DNA of 64,000 nt. Source: Vibrio penaeicida. Lineage in GTDB: Bacteria > Pseudomonadota > Gammaproteobacteria > Enterobacterales > Vibrionaceae. The notes under the pieces are model-generated. The model ran no database searches, was not told the DNA's origin, and worked only from the letters and a program-made list of their open reading frames with translations. Of this stretch, positions 39,409 to 49,072 are shown piece by piece. The stretch spans positions 38,011 to 102,010 of the forward strand of contig NZ_BFAQ01000005.1 of the NCBI RefSeq assembly GCF_002933855.1, read 5' to 3'. The number at the start of each line of letters is the position of its first letter. The stretch's first letter is position 1. A program made the translations under genes and the position numbers.

Positions 39409-40827
39409 TTAGTTTGTGATAAATGTATGACCTGTTGATACTAGGATTTCAGGGTTTAGACTGAATGCAAAACTGAAAACAAGCATTTTCATCGCGCCAT
39501 TTGTTGGTTTTGCTTGCAAGCTGACTTCTATAACATCGCCTGCTCGAACCACTGTTCCTGTTTCCAGCCCTTCAATTCTTGGTGTGAAAGCTATCGCTGA
39601 TGGATCTTGAGCGTCTAACTCCATAGTACTTGATTCAATAATTTTGAAGTCCGCGTTAATCGCTTCGAGTCGATACGAACTGACCTCAACAAAATCAGGG
39701 GTAGTTCCATTAAGAGATTTCGTAATCATATCGGTTGGCTTTTGTGGCCAGGTTAGCTCATTTCCATCTTTATCAAACAATTTGATTTGGCTAGAGTCAG
39801 TTTCAGTTGCCGAAACACGCACAAAGGCTTTTTCACTGTTCTCTTCTCCATCGTTAACAGTAAGTGAGAAGGTATATTCACCGATTACATCCGGAGTAAA
39901 GGTGGGTTTTTCTGCAGTGTTGTCGCTAAGTGCTGTTTTACTATCACTTGGTTTGGATACAACAGACCACTGATAAGTATGTATGTCTGTAGTATTGGCA
40001 TCGTAGCTCTGAGAGGCGTCGAGTGTTGCCTCACCCCCTAACTCAAATGTTGCCGCGTTGGATCTATTAACGGGCTCGGAGGTATTCTCTACTGGTGTTG
40101 TAAAAGCAAATGCCTTAGCAATAGGGGCAACGTTGCCATCATTAACATTTACAGTAATGGTTTTACTGACAGTGTCAGTGCCGTCAGATACTGCAACTTG
40201 AACTTGGTATTCACCAATAACGTTACCCGTGAAAGCCGTACTCTCGCTTGTTTCGTTCGTTAAAGTTGGTGTAGCGCCTTCAGGTTGTTTTAAAACCGAC
40301 CAAGCGTAGGAGAGTTGGTCTCGCGCATCGGCATCCTTCGCATTTGCACTTAGGTTGATGGCGGTGTCGGTAACCGCATTGACATTTGTAACAGGGAAGA
40401 CGTTTGGAGCGGTATTCACCGCATCGGTAGATACGTTAAACGTTACCGAGGTCGCTTTACTGGTCTTTGAACCATTGCTCACTGTTAAGTCAACAATGTA
40501 TGTCCCTGCAACGTCAGGATCGAACGTTGGAGAAATCGCATCGGCTTTACTCAGTGCCGCGTTGCTGCCATCTGGTTTAGTCGAGATAACCCAGTTATAA
40601 GTCAGTACACGACCCTCAAAGCTGTAACTGCTAGAGCCATCAAGACGAACTCTGGAATTTACCTTCGCATTCTCACCTTGGTTTGTAACGGCAAATAGCG
40701 TTGGTTTTGGCTCTATAACTGAAGGCTTGGTGTTATCTTTTGGTGAATCCGATGACCCTGAACCACCGCAGGCTATTAGGGCTGGAATCGTCAATGACAG
40801 AAGTGTCCATTTAATTTTTGAATTCAT
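39409..40827 (-). CDS. PKD-domain lipoprotein of the heme locus (first paralogue)
   Basis: This 472-aa protein has a lipobox ALIAC (Cys at 20) followed by a Gly/Ser linker. It has three PKD/REJ-like repeats (about 50-135, 140-232, 235-340) with LDGSSSYSFEGRVLTYNWVISTKPDGS- and FSLTVNDGEENS-type cores. Its C-terminal domain (about 350-472) is shared with the following gene (YRLEAINADFKI ... PRIEGLETGT ... KPTNGAMKMLVFSF). It is preceded by a FecI-type promoter motif at 40910. The function is not known. Placement between receptor and hemophilin suggests a cell-surface role in ligand capture. Confidence 0.75.
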   Translation of the reverse strand: MNSKIKWTLLSLTIPALIACGGSGSSDSPKDNTKPSVIEPKPTLFAVTNQGENAKVNSRVRLDGSSSYSFEGRVLTYNWVISTKPDGSNAALSKADAISPTFDPDVAGTYIVDLTVSNGSKTSKATSVTFNVSTDAVNTAPNVFPVTNVNAVTDTAINLSANAKDADARDQLSYAWSVLKQPEGATPTLTNETSESTAFTGNVIGEYQVQVAVSDGTDTVSKTITVNVNDGNVAPIAKAFAFTTPVENTSEPVNRSNAATFELGGEATLDASQSYDANTTDIHTYQWSVVSKPSDSKTALSDNTAEKPTFTPDVIGEYTFSLTVNDGEENSEKAFVRVSATETDSSQIKLFDKDGNELTWPQKPTDMITKSLNGTTPDFVEVSSYRLEAINADFKIIESSTMELDAQDPSAIAFTPRIEGLETGTVVRAGDVIEVSLQAKPTNGAMKMLVFSFAFSLNPEILVSTGHTFITN

Positions 40828-40909
40828 TGTTTCGTCCTGAGTATTTTTCTTGGTGCAGACGTTATGTGGGTATCTGCTAACAAGTTGGAATTAATGTCTC
40901 ACCCCTTAC

Positions 40910-40935
40910 ACCGAGTTACTGCGTAAAACCCGTAA
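40910..40935 (-). promoter_or_regulatory. Putative FecI-type sigma promoter upstream of the first lipoprotein gene
   Basis: TTACGGGTTTT, 11 bases, CGGTGTAA on the minus strand, about 80 bases before the ATG. The CGGTGTAA end is identical to that of the receptor promoter at 44147-44154. Confidence 0.72.
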
Positions 40936-40994
40936 AAATTTTCTACCTTGATAGGTTGGGAATGGCGAAACGTTATTTGAACTTCAATTCAAAG

Positions 40995-43900
40995 TTAAAA
41001 GCTACCTTTCAGTTTTAGGCTTATAGTGCGTCCTGGGGCTGGCATTCCAGAGACTGAGCCAGGTTCTAGGTAGTACAAATCTAGAAAGTTTGTGCCCACT
41101 AGTTCTGCGTCGAGCCCTTTGTAGATTTCGTACTTCACATAAGCATCGAAGGTTAAAGTGTTATTTCGATTGACGACTTCGTCTTCGTGACTGCCAGATT
41201 GGTAGTTACCGCGCACACCCGTTTCCAATGCTTGATTGAAGAAACGAGAGCCTAACAACAGACTGGTGGAATATTCAGGTGCAGCATGAGCAGATAGGTA
41301 ACTGACTTGCGAGAATCCGCCTCTCATGCATTGATTTGTTTGTGGTTTTTCACCATCAATGAGATCAACAACAAACTCTTGCGCCGCAGAGTTCTCATCG
41401 CAGACCTGATTGCGGAAGTTGTATGCGGCAGACAACTCGCCGAAATAGCGTTCATTGTCATAGGCAGCCTGCAATTCGATGCCACTTGTGCGCTGGTAGT
41501 TGAGGTTTGAAAACGCCATGTCACGGCGATCTCTATCCATAACGTCATCTATTTGTTGATCAAAATAAGCGATCTTGATGTTGGCGGTATCGAAGTATTG
41601 TATGTAGCCCAATTCAAACAGTTGAGCTCGTTCAGGTTGAAGGGGCGCGGATGCTGTTGGCGTAGCTGAAAAACCGCTTGTGCTCTCAAAAAGGCTAGGG
41701 AAGCGAAGCGTTTCTGCGTAGCGTGCGTATGCACGTTTATCATCGCTGATAAGCCAAGTGGCGGTAAGTGAAGGCATCCAACCGCTGCCTTTGGTTTCGT
41801 AGTTCGGATTGTAGGCTGGTATATCAGCAAGTCGAGCTATCTTACAACTCCCTTGAATGTAAGTTGGTTTTGTCATGGCTTGCGCGCAAACGTTGTTAGA
41901 AAGGCTCAAGTCATTGTTGCTGTCCGTTACCCAATCGTGAGAGTGTTCTTGAATATAGGTCTTATCATTTTGGGCAGTCGTGACACTCTCTCTGATCTTT
42001 TTCTCAAGTAGTGCATCAAAGTTGGTGAGTTCCAACAGGGCATTGGTTAGACGACTCTGGTATTTAGAAGCCTGATCAGGGAACAGTGCGATCAGATTTT
42101 GCAGGCGAGAAATTTCTTTTCTTAAATTATCGCGAGTAAAGGTTGTGCGTACTTCATGCTCCGCATTAGCAACTTTTTGTGCCATTTCTGCGGGATCGTA
42201 GATCTCTTTTGTTTGGTAGGTTAGCCTGTAGCCTTCAGTTTTGTACTCGCGCAGAGATTCTTTGTCTCCAGCTTCTACTCTATTTTTAATGTAGTGATCG
42301 ATTGATTTGTATTTTCCATAGCGTAAACCTGCATTGAAGATCCACGAGTCGTTGGCTCGCCATTCCAGCTTGGCAGCACCGTTGTATTCTTCTCGTTCAC
42401 CAGAGCGAACAGCACCGCCATAGAAGTCGATCATGTGCTGTAACCCTTCTTTTGGCACCAATTTATGATCTTGATAGTGACCTGATAGAGTGAGATCCCA
42501 GTTATCTGCCAGCAGCATTTTGTTTTTGAAATTAAACCCTATGCGCCGTTCTTTATTGAATACGGTGGCGGTATTGATGATGATATCTGGGTTAACGGGC
42601 TGAAAATGTGCAAAATTTGGGAACCCATATCCCGTATTGGTTTTTGAATCTGAAAACGTTGTCCACAAGTTGGTGCTTAAGTCGATATATGGATTGTCTG
42701 GATTGGTCCGATATTTAAAGCTGTAAGCTTGAATTTTCACCTTAGCCAATGGCCATTGCGGCATACCATCTGAGGTACGATAGTCTGAACGGCTCGCTAG
42801 AATCTCTCCGTGGATGCTTTCGGTGTAGCGCGCATTGAACTGAATTTTTTCAAAATCTGAAAACTTGTAAGTGGTTTTTAACAAGTATGAGTGCATTTCT
42901 GATGAAGTGTTGGAGACTTCATGTCCTGGAAGGTGATTTAAGGCGACGTGCTCCGGTTGCAGGTAAGGTATCCGTCCAAAGTTAGTGCCAGGGTCTTCTT
43001 CGGAATAAGGCTGTTGATAAAATTCCGCTTTTTGAGTACCAGAGTAGTAATTTCCGCGCTTGCGATAGGCGTAGGCACCTAACCATTCAAAATTTTGTTC
43101 TATACCAGACATCGCCAATCGAAATGCTACATCTTCACCGGCTAATGGGTTGTCGTTCTTGTTGTCTCGCGTTTGAAAGCGAACTTCGGGGTCTTGGTAC
43201 AAAGGAACGCCACCAAGTTCATTGTAAATAGGAATATCTTGCCAATGTTTACCAGTATGAAGGCGTGCGACGTTGGGAGCGACAGAGTTGCTGCTGCCCT
43301 CTACCACAAATTCCATGCCAAAGGTTTCCCCTTCTTCGATGATATCTTGCGGTGACAATGTGGTGACTTCTACCGCTCCCCCCACTGACGTATTGATGTC
43401 TGAATTGAGCTGCGCCCCTTTGTGGACCTTCATGCCACCAATTAAATTGGGATCGATATAATTACGGTTCGATGCGCCGCGATACCCGTTGTAAACCGAA
43501 ATACCTTGTTCTGTGCCATCAATCACAACCGGAATTCGTCCCGGGCCTTGTACACCTCGGATATTGGCGTCGATGCTGCTGCCACCGTTACGTGCTTCAC
43601 CGCTGAACGTATTGGCCATGCCAGTGAACAAGTCGGCACCGCTTGCACCCTTGAAGCGTTCTATTTCTTCTTTGCTGATATAGGCGGTGGATGTGTCGGC
43701 GTCGTAAACATCCAGTTCGCCTGTTTCGTCCCGAGCGATTTCATCATCGAAATGGGTACGAACCTGAATGGCATCCAACGTCATGGCACTGTTGAGTGGC
43801 GTAAGAATAAAACTGCCATCTTCCTGTGGCTCCGCGACAAGACCTGTATTTTCTAACAGTAAAGTCAACGCTTGCTCTGGGTCGAAATGGCCTTGTATCC

Positions 43901-44111
43901 CTTGGCTGTATATATCTTCAGAAAGCGACGCATTCAGATAAAATTCAATATCTGCTTCTAAAGCGAATTGATTCAAAACTTGATCCAATCTGCCTGCCGG
44001 GATTTGAAAACTTTGTGCAGACCAAGCGATTGCTGGAACAAGAAGAGCGGTAAGACCCAGTTTGACACGTATTAATACGGCTTGACGTGTAAGCCTTGGC
44101 AGGAGCGACAC
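40995..44111 (-). CDS. TonB-dependent outer-membrane receptor with N-terminal STN signalling domain
   Basis: 1038 aa, starting at a GTG with AAGGA eight bases upstream. After the signal peptide comes an STN (secretin/TonB short N-terminal) domain (FQIPAGRLDQVLNQFALEADIEF ... ALTLLLENTGLVAEPQ), then a linker with a plug domain (GASGADLFTGMANTFSGEARNGGSSIDANIRGVQGPGRIPVVIDG). A 22-strand barrel ends in a terminal phenylalanine (LKLKGSF). The STN domain marks it as a transducer that signals through FecR to FecI. Large barrel and HphR-like context suggest heme or hemophilin as ligand, which is inference. Confidence 0.93.
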   Translation of the reverse strand: MSLLPRLTRQAVLIRVKLGLTALLVPAIAWSAQSFQIPAGRLDQVLNQFALEADIEFYLNASLSEDIYSQGIQGHFDPEQALTLLLENTGLVAEPQEDGSFILTPLNSAMTLDAIQVRTHFDDEIARDETGELDVYDADTSTAYISKEEIERFKGASGADLFTGMANTFSGEARNGGSSIDANIRGVQGPGRIPVVIDGTEQGISVYNGYRGASNRNYIDPNLIGGMKVHKGAQLNSDINTSVGGAVEVTTLSPQDIIEEGETFGMEFVVEGSSNSVAPNVARLHTGKHWQDIPIYNELGGVPLYQDPEVRFQTRDNKNDNPLAGEDVAFRLAMSGIEQNFEWLGAYAYRKRGNYYSGTQKAEFYQQPYSEEDPGTNFGRIPYLQPEHVALNHLPGHEVSNTSSEMHSYLLKTTYKFSDFEKIQFNARYTESIHGEILASRSDYRTSDGMPQWPLAKVKIQAYSFKYRTNPDNPYIDLSTNLWTTFSDSKTNTGYGFPNFAHFQPVNPDIIINTATVFNKERRIGFNFKNKMLLADNWDLTLSGHYQDHKLVPKEGLQHMIDFYGGAVRSGEREEYNGAAKLEWRANDSWIFNAGLRYGKYKSIDHYIKNRVEAGDKESLREYKTEGYRLTYQTKEIYDPAEMAQKVANAEHEVRTTFTRDNLRKEISRLQNLIALFPDQASKYQSRLTNALLELTNFDALLEKKIRESVTTAQNDKTYIQEHSHDWVTDSNNDLSLSNNVCAQAMTKPTYIQGSCKIARLADIPAYNPNYETKGSGWMPSLTATWLISDDKRAYARYAETLRFPSLFESTSGFSATPTASAPLQPERAQLFELGYIQYFDTANIKIAYFDQQIDDVMDRDRRDMAFSNLNYQRTSGIELQAAYDNERYFGELSAAYNFRNQVCDENSAAQEFVVDLIDGEKPQTNQCMRGGFSQVSYLSAHAAPEYSTSLLLGSRFFNQALETGVRGNYQSGSHEDEVVNRNNTLTFDAYVKYEIYKGLDAELVGTNFLDLYYLEPGSVSGMPAPGRTISLKLKGSF

Positions 44112-44150
44112 CTTGCTATCCTTTTCGTTGATTTACTCACTGGTAATTAC

Positions 44151-44176
44151 ACCGAGTGAGAAGTCAAAATCCGTAA
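44151..44176 (-). promoter_or_regulatory. Putative FecI-type sigma promoter upstream of the TonB-dependent receptor
   Basis: TTACGGATTTT, 11 bases, CGGTGTAA on the minus strand, in the 72-base gap between fecR and the receptor and about 40 bases before its GTG. It is the expected place for a FecI-controlled promoter. Confidence 0.75.
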
Positions 44177-44183
44177 ACATTCC

Positions 44184-45128
44184 TCAATGGTTTTGTTTGG
44201 GAGCGATACTTACCCAAAGTGGGGTGCGGTAGCGGATCTCAATGGGGAGGACTTGGCTGACGTTGTACAAGGTTTTATCTGTGTCTCGTGTGGAGAATAC
44301 ACCAGTGAGTTTTAGGTGATTAAGGCTAGGGTCGACCTTGATTACTCCCCGACGATATCGGGCAAGATCGTTAATGAAATCCGGTAATGGCGTTGCTTGA
44401 GCTAGGATTTTTTGCTTTAGCCACAATGCGTCAGTCGCTCGATTGACGGTTTTTTTATTGGTGTGATTGGCATTAAATGCAATGCTCTCACCAGAAAGGA
44501 TATGAGTAGATTCAAAGCTTTGCTCAGGATAAACCGCCACTTCGCCTTCGTACACGCTGACTAAAGTTTGCTCTGCTTGCTGGTGGACAGTATAACGAGT
44601 GCCAATCGGAACGATTCTCCCTTGACCTGTAATCACTTTGAATGGGGTTAAGTGATGACCGCTGGTGATCAATATTTCCCCTTGAACAAGGTGCAAGATT
44701 CTTTCTGATTGATTGAAATCGACAAAAACGCGGGTGGCGGTGTTCATGATCAATTCTGTGCCATCAGACAGTGATAGTGAGCGCACTTCGCCCGTTGCTG
44801 TGGCGTATTCAGCGCCGGTTGGTTGGGTATCTTGTGTAGACATCATCAGAGCTAACGTACTAACAGAGACACCTCCCCAAAGGAGAACTTGCCTACGAGT
44901 GGCTCCACGACGATTGCGACCGAGCACCTTTCCACTGAGCTGTGGGTTTGGAACAGAGGCAAACTTTTTTTGCAGGTTTTCCAATTGCTGCCAAGCAAAT
45001 TCATTGTCTGGGTGAGCGGTACGCCAGGTGTTGAATGCTTTTTTATCTTGCTCTGTGACGTCGTCTGCCCATAAGCGAGCCATCCATAGTGATGCTTGCT
45101 CTATGGATTCTCGAGAAATTCTATCCAT
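44184..45128 (-). CDS. FecR-type anti-sigma regulator
   Basis: About 314 aa. The N-terminal cytoplasmic domain contacts the sigma factor (ESIEQASLWMARLWADDVTEQDKKAFNTW). One membrane helix is preceded by twin arginines (RRQVLLWGGVSVSTLALMM). A periplasmic FecR domain (ATGEVRSLSLSDGTELIMNTATRVFVDF) and a C-terminal STN-like part (RGVIKVDPSLNHLKLTGVFSTRDTDKTLYNV) complete it. The ATG at 45128 is preferred over a TTG two codons earlier. It begins almost directly after the sigma-factor gene, so the two are co-transcribed. It would pass the receptor's ligand signal to the sigma factor. Confidence 0.92.
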   Translation of the reverse strand: MDRISRESIEQASLWMARLWADDVTEQDKKAFNTWRTAHPDNEFAWQQLENLQKKFASVPNPQLSGKVLGRNRRGATRRQVLLWGGVSVSTLALMMSTQDTQPTGAEYATATGEVRSLSLSDGTELIMNTATRVFVDFNQSERILHLVQGEILITSGHHLTPFKVITGQGRIVPIGTRYTVHQQAEQTLVSVYEGEVAVYPEQSFESTHILSGESIAFNANHTNKKTVNRATDALWLKQKILAQATPLPDFINDLARYRRGVIKVDPSLNHLKLTGVFSTRDTDKTLYNVSQVLPIEIRYRTPLWVSIAPKQNH

Positions 45129-45135
45129 CGACAAA

Positions 45136-45648
45136 TCAGACCTCGAGCATTGCCATCATGCAGCCTTGCAAGGCTTTGGCGACGTACTTTTCAACCGACG
45201 AGACCGATACATCCAATTCTTGGGCGATTTGTTTGTAGCTTTTGCCTTCAAGTTGGCGCATCAACAAGGCTTGTCTCGCTTTGTGTGGAAGTTTATTCAA
45301 TAGAGTGTCAATTTCGACCAGTGCTTCCACCACCAAAGTATGGGATTCGGGTGAGGAGGACACATCAGCCGGCTCACTTTCTAATAGCTCAAGATAAGCG
45401 GTTTCAATCCGACGTCTTCGGTAGAGATCGATAACCAAACCCTTGGCAATGGTTGTCAGGTAGCGGCGCGAATCTTTTTGTTCGGGAAGTTTGCCTTTGG
45501 TTAACAACCTTAGGTACGTGTCTTGAACCAAATCAGCAGTAACTTCAGGGCAACCAAGGCGTCGTTGAACGAATACCGAGAGCCAGCTGCGGTGCTCTTG
45601 ATACATGTTATCAATGCGTTGCATGTTAGCTGGGTCAATTGCCACCAT
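45136..45648 (-). CDS. FecI-type ECF sigma factor
   Basis: This 170-aa protein has region 2 (YQEHRSWLSVFVQRRLGCPEVTADLVQDTYLRLL) and region 4 (LLNKLPHKARQALLMRQLEGKSYKQIAQELDVSVSSVEKYVAKAL) with no extra domains, as in iron-starvation sigma factors. A strong Fur box lies 37 bases upstream. Its predicted targets are the four TTACGGRTTTT-N11-CGGT sites in this locus. Confidence 0.94.
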   Translation of the reverse strand: MVAIDPANMQRIDNMYQEHRSWLSVFVQRRLGCPEVTADLVQDTYLRLLTKGKLPEQKDSRRYLTTIAKGLVIDLYRRRRIETAYLELLESEPADVSSSPESHTLVVEALVEIDTLLNKLPHKARQALLMRQLEGKSYKQIAQELDVSVSSVEKYVAKALQGCMMAMLEV

Positions 45649-45684
45649 CGCTTGTTACTCCTATCACCTAGATTTGGCTTACTT

Positions 45685-45705
45685 AAATGATAATGGTTAT
45701 CATTT
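45685..45705 (-). promoter_or_regulatory. Fur box upstream of the FecI-type sigma gene
   Basis: AAATGATAATGGTTATCATTT is, apart from its centre, a perfect inverted repeat (AAATGATAA / TTATCATTT) and fits the Fur consensus GATAATGATAATCATTATC. It should repress the sigma/anti-sigma pair when iron is plentiful. Confidence 0.88.
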
Positions 45706-45942
45706 ATATTAATAACAGGCAACGAAATATAGCAGAATCTGGCGGTAGATCTAGATCAATAAATACTGAGAAAAGAAATAAATTGTGTAAATGAGAGATG
45801 TGGCAATTAAAAGTCGATTCTTTTTAATTGAAAACGAAAGGCTCGGGAACTTAGCAACTTTTCGCGCCACTATACGGTATTTTGAAGGGTATTTACCCTC
45901 ATTTCGTTTAAATTAAATGAGGGTAGTTGAATATGAAAAGTG
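45706..45942. other. Gap between mnmE and the iron-regulated sigma gene, with a stem-loop
   Basis: A perfect 11-bp inverted repeat, TACCCTCATTT / AAATGAGGGTA with a 10-base loop, lies at 45894-45925, just after the mnmE stop. It lacks a clean T-run, so it may be an mnmE terminator or an RNA-stability element. Nothing else is seen in the stretch. Confidence 0.5.
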
Positions 45943-47304
45943 TTATTTTCCGATACAAAATGAAGAAAAAATTCGACCGAGTAAGTCGTCAGAACTGAAT
46001 TCACCTGTAATTTCATTGAGGTGTTGCTGAGAAATTCGAAGTTCTTCCGCCAGAATTTCGCCTGCCATGTAACCTTCGAGCTGTTGTTGACCTATATCCA
46101 AATGCTCAGCCGCACGTTCCAACGCATCCAAATGACGGCGACGCGCCATAAACCCGCCTTCTTGATTGCCAGAAAAGCCCATTATTTCTTTTAAATGAGT
46201 GCGTAATGCATCCACACCTTCCCCTGTTTTTGCCGATAGGCGGATAAGTGTTGGCGTGTTGACGTGGCAGATCCCAAGATCTTCACTAGTTTGATCGGCT
46301 TTGTTGCGGATCACTGTGATGCCGATTTTTTCAGGTAGTCGATCCACAAAATCGGGCCAGATTTCACGTGGGTCAGTGGCATCGGTTGTCGTACCATCCA
46401 CCATAAATAAGACTCGGTCGGCTTGTTCTATTTCTTCCCAAGCGCGTTCAATACCAATTTTTTCCACTTCATCGGACGCTTCACGTAAACCTGCGGTATC
46501 AATAATATGCAGTGGCATACCATCAATATGAATGTGCTCACGCAGGACATCTCGTGTCGTACCAGCAATATCGGTAACAATGGCGGACTCTTTGCCTGAA
46601 AGTGCGTTAAGCAAGCTGGACTTCCCTGCGTTTGGTCGACCGGCAATCACCACCTTCATGCCTTCTCGCATGATGGCACCTTGATTGGCTTCTTGGCGAA
46701 CTGCGGCTAAGTTATCGATGATGGTTTGCAGATCGGTCGCCACTTTACCATCGGCAAGAAAATCGATTTCTTCTTCTGGGAAATCAATAGCGGCTTCGAC
46801 ATAGATGCGTAGGTGAATTAAAGATTCCACCAGCGTGTGAATGCGTTTGGAAAACTCACCTTGCAGAGATTGCAGTGCGGATTTCGCCGCCTCTTCTGAG
46901 CTTGCATCGATTAAGTCAGCAATAGCTTCTGCTTGAGTTAAATCCATTTTGTCATTTAGGAATGCACGCTCTGAAAACTCTCCTGGGCGGGCAGGGCGTA
47001 CGCCGGAGATGTTCAGAATACGTTTTATTAGCATATCCATGACAACGGGGCCACCGTGCCCTTGAAGCTCTAACACATCCTCACCCGTGAACGAGTGTGG
47101 GTTAGGGAAGTAAAGTGCTATGCCCTGATCCAGTTCTAAGCCGTCTTGGTTCTTGAACGGCAGGTATTCTGCATATCGAGGCTTTAATGTTTTGCCTGTC
47201 ACTTCTAATGCAACTTGTGTTGCGAGTGGACCGGATACCCGAATTATACCTACACCGCCTCGTCCCGGAGCGGTAGCCTGAGCGACTATAGTGTCAGTTG
47301 TCAT
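45943..47304 (-). CDS. mnmE: tRNA-modification GTPase MnmE
   Basis: The protein is 453 aa from the ATG at 47304 ([25 protein letters not shown]); the open frame begins earlier at 47373 but that part is not conserved. The G domain has [27 protein letters not shown] and NKAD, and the C-terminus is FCIGK with the catalytic cysteine. It acts with MnmG on wobble uridines. Confidence 0.97.
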   Translation of the reverse strand: MTTDTIVAQATAPGRGGVGIIRVSGPLATQVALEVTGKTLKPRYAEYLPFKNQDGLELDQGIALYFPNPHSFTGEDVLELQGHGGPVVMDMLIKRILNISGVRPARPGEFSERAFLNDKMDLTQAEAIADLIDASSEEAAKSALQSLQGEFSKRIHTLVESLIHLRIYVEAAIDFPEEEIDFLADGKVATDLQTIIDNLAAVRQEANQGAIMREGMKVVIAGRPNAGKSSLLNALSGKESAIVTDIAGTTRDVLREHIHIDGMPLHIIDTAGLREASDEVEKIGIERAWEEIEQADRVLFMVDGTTTDATDPREIWPDFVDRLPEKIGITVIRNKADQTSEDLGICHVNTPTLIRLSAKTGEGVDALRTHLKEIMGFSGNQEGGFMARRRHLDALERAAEHLDIGQQQLEGYMAGEILAEELRISQQHLNEITGEFSSDDLLGRIFSSFCIGK

Positions 47305-47380
47305 AGCATTTACCTGAAGGGGCATTTCGCCCATAACTGTGTTGAATTCTTTGTGCGCAATTGTAATCAGCACTATTAAA

Positions 47381-47404
47381 AAAGGCGACCATTTGGTCGC
47401 CTTT
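47381..47404 (-). terminator. Terminator between yidC and mnmE
   Basis: A stem AAAGGCGACC / GGTCGCCTTT with a 4-base loop is followed on the minus strand by TTTTTTAATA, after the yidC stop. Confidence 0.88.
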
Positions 47405-47432
47405 CTTTCTATTATTTTGGCTGCATTAGTAC

Positions 47433-49070
47433 TTATTTGGCTGTCTTAGTATGTAAGCCTTTCTTTTCCAGTGCTCGGTAAATCAGAGTTTGCTGAATAA
47501 CCGTCACGACGTTGGAAACCAACCAGTATAGAACCAAACCGGAAGGGAACCACAGGAAGAAGAACGTGAACATCAATGGCATGAAGTTCATGATTTTCTG
47601 CTGCATCGGGTCAGTGATGGTTGATGGACTCATTCTCTGAATTAGGAACATACTTGCACCCATCAGAACTGGAAGGATGTAGTACGGGTCTTGTGCAGAC
47701 AAGTCAGTAATCCAACCAAAGAACGGTGAGTGACGAAGTTCTACCGATTCCATCAAGGCCCAGTACAGTGCGATGAAGATAGGCATCTGAAGAAGGATTG
47801 GTAAACAGCCGCCTAACGGGTTTACTTTCTCTTTCTTGTACAGTTCCATCATTTCTTGGCTCATGCGTTGGCGGTCGTCGCCAATGCGTTCACGCATAGC
47901 TTGCAGCTTAGGCTGTAGCATGCGCATTTTTGCCATGGACGTGTACTGCGCTTTGGTTAGTGGGTACATAGCACCACGAACAATAAACGTCAGAACCATA
48001 ATCGCCACACCCCAGTTAATCACAATGCCTTGAATGGCAGAGAGCAACCAGTGAAGAGGTTTCGCGATGAACCATAGCCAACCGTAATCCACAACCAAAT
48101 CTAGGTGTGGTGCTACAGCTGCCATGTCGTCTTGAAGTTTTGGACCAACCCAAAGCTTAGATTCAACCGAGCCCGTTGCACCATCAGCAATCGTGATGTC
48201 TGGAATACGAACACCGATATCACCTTTGTTGCCGATAACACGCGTATACAGTCGAGTACCAGGTTGTTGCTCTGGGATCCACGCAGCAGCGAAGTAGTGC
48301 TGGATCATTGCTGCCCAACCTTGACCTGTTGTTAGCTCAATGGCCAAGCTGCGGTCTTGCATATCGTCGAAGCTGTATTTCTTGTAGTTAACGTCTTGTG
48401 ATGAGTATGCGCCACCGCGATACGTTGGCATGGTAATACTGCCACCATCATCCATTAAATCTTGGCGAAGGTGTGCGTACATACCGAAAGTTGCGTTGGT
48501 ACCAGAGTTGTTCACAACGTCGTATTTCACTTTAACGTCGTAATGACCACGCTTAACGACAAACGTTTTAACGTACTGTAAGCCGTTCGCTTCAAAGGTC
48601 ATTGGAATGCTTAGTTCATCTTCACCATCAGCCAGTTCGAAGCTGTTTGATGCCACATGATAAACAGGGCGGCTTGTACTGCTTAGGTCAATGCCCTGAG
48701 GTCCAACAAGACCACTTTGAGCAATAAATGTTTGACCTTGGCTATTTTTCAACAGTTCAAATGGGTCTGCTGAGTCGAATTCTTTTGCGTATTGATTTAA
48801 ATCTGCTTCAACCACGTCACCACCGAATGTATCGATAGAGAGCGTCAAGACATCTGTTTTTACGATTACGATTTGCGCTGAAGGCGTCGCTGCTTGAGGT
48901 ACAGGGTCGGCAAGTGGGTCCGCAAAGTCTGGGGCAGGAAGAGTACCGCTGTTTTGTGCCTGCTCAACCTGTTGTTGTGGCGCGGGATTCTTTTCTACTT
49001 GCCACTGTTGGTACAGCAAGAAAGAAACCAGTGCCAAAGCGAGCAGTAGGATATTACGTTGAGAATCCAT
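47433..49070 (-). CDS. yidC: Membrane protein insertase YidC
   Basis: This 545-aa protein has an N-terminal membrane anchor ([18 protein letters not shown]), a large periplasmic beta domain (about 60-330), and the conserved insertase core with five helices ([61 protein letters not shown]). It is encoded directly after yidD. Confidence 0.97.
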   Translation of the reverse strand: MDSQRNILLLALALVSFLLYQQWQVEKNPAPQQQVEQAQNSGTLPAPDFADPLADPVPQAATPSAQIVIVKTDVLTLSIDTFGGDVVEADLNQYAKEFDSADPFELLKNSQGQTFIAQSGLVGPQGIDLSSTSRPVYHVASNSFELADGEDELSIPMTFEANGLQYVKTFVVKRGHYDVKVKYDVVNNSGTNATFGMYAHLRQDLMDDGGSITMPTYRGGAYSSQDVNYKKYSFDDMQDRSLAIELTTGQGWAAMIQHYFAAAWIPEQQPGTRLYTRVIGNKGDIGVRIPDITIADGATGSVESKLWVGPKLQDDMAAVAPHLDLVVDYGWLWFIAKPLHWLLSAIQGIVINWGVAIMVLTFIVRGAMYPLTKAQYTSMAKMRMLQPKLQAMRERIGDDRQRMSQEMMELYKKEKVNPLGGCLPILLQMPIFIALYWALMESVELRHSPFFGWITDLSAQDPYYILPVLMGASMFLIQRMSPSTITDPMQQKIMNFMPLMFTFFFLWFPSGLVLYWLVSNVVTVIQQTLIYRALEKKGLHTKTAK

Positions 49071-49072
49071 CG

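Noticed and set aside
47305..47373. N-terminal extension of MnmE
   Set aside because: The conserved protein starts at [17 protein letters not shown]; the extension crosses the leader region near the yidC terminator.
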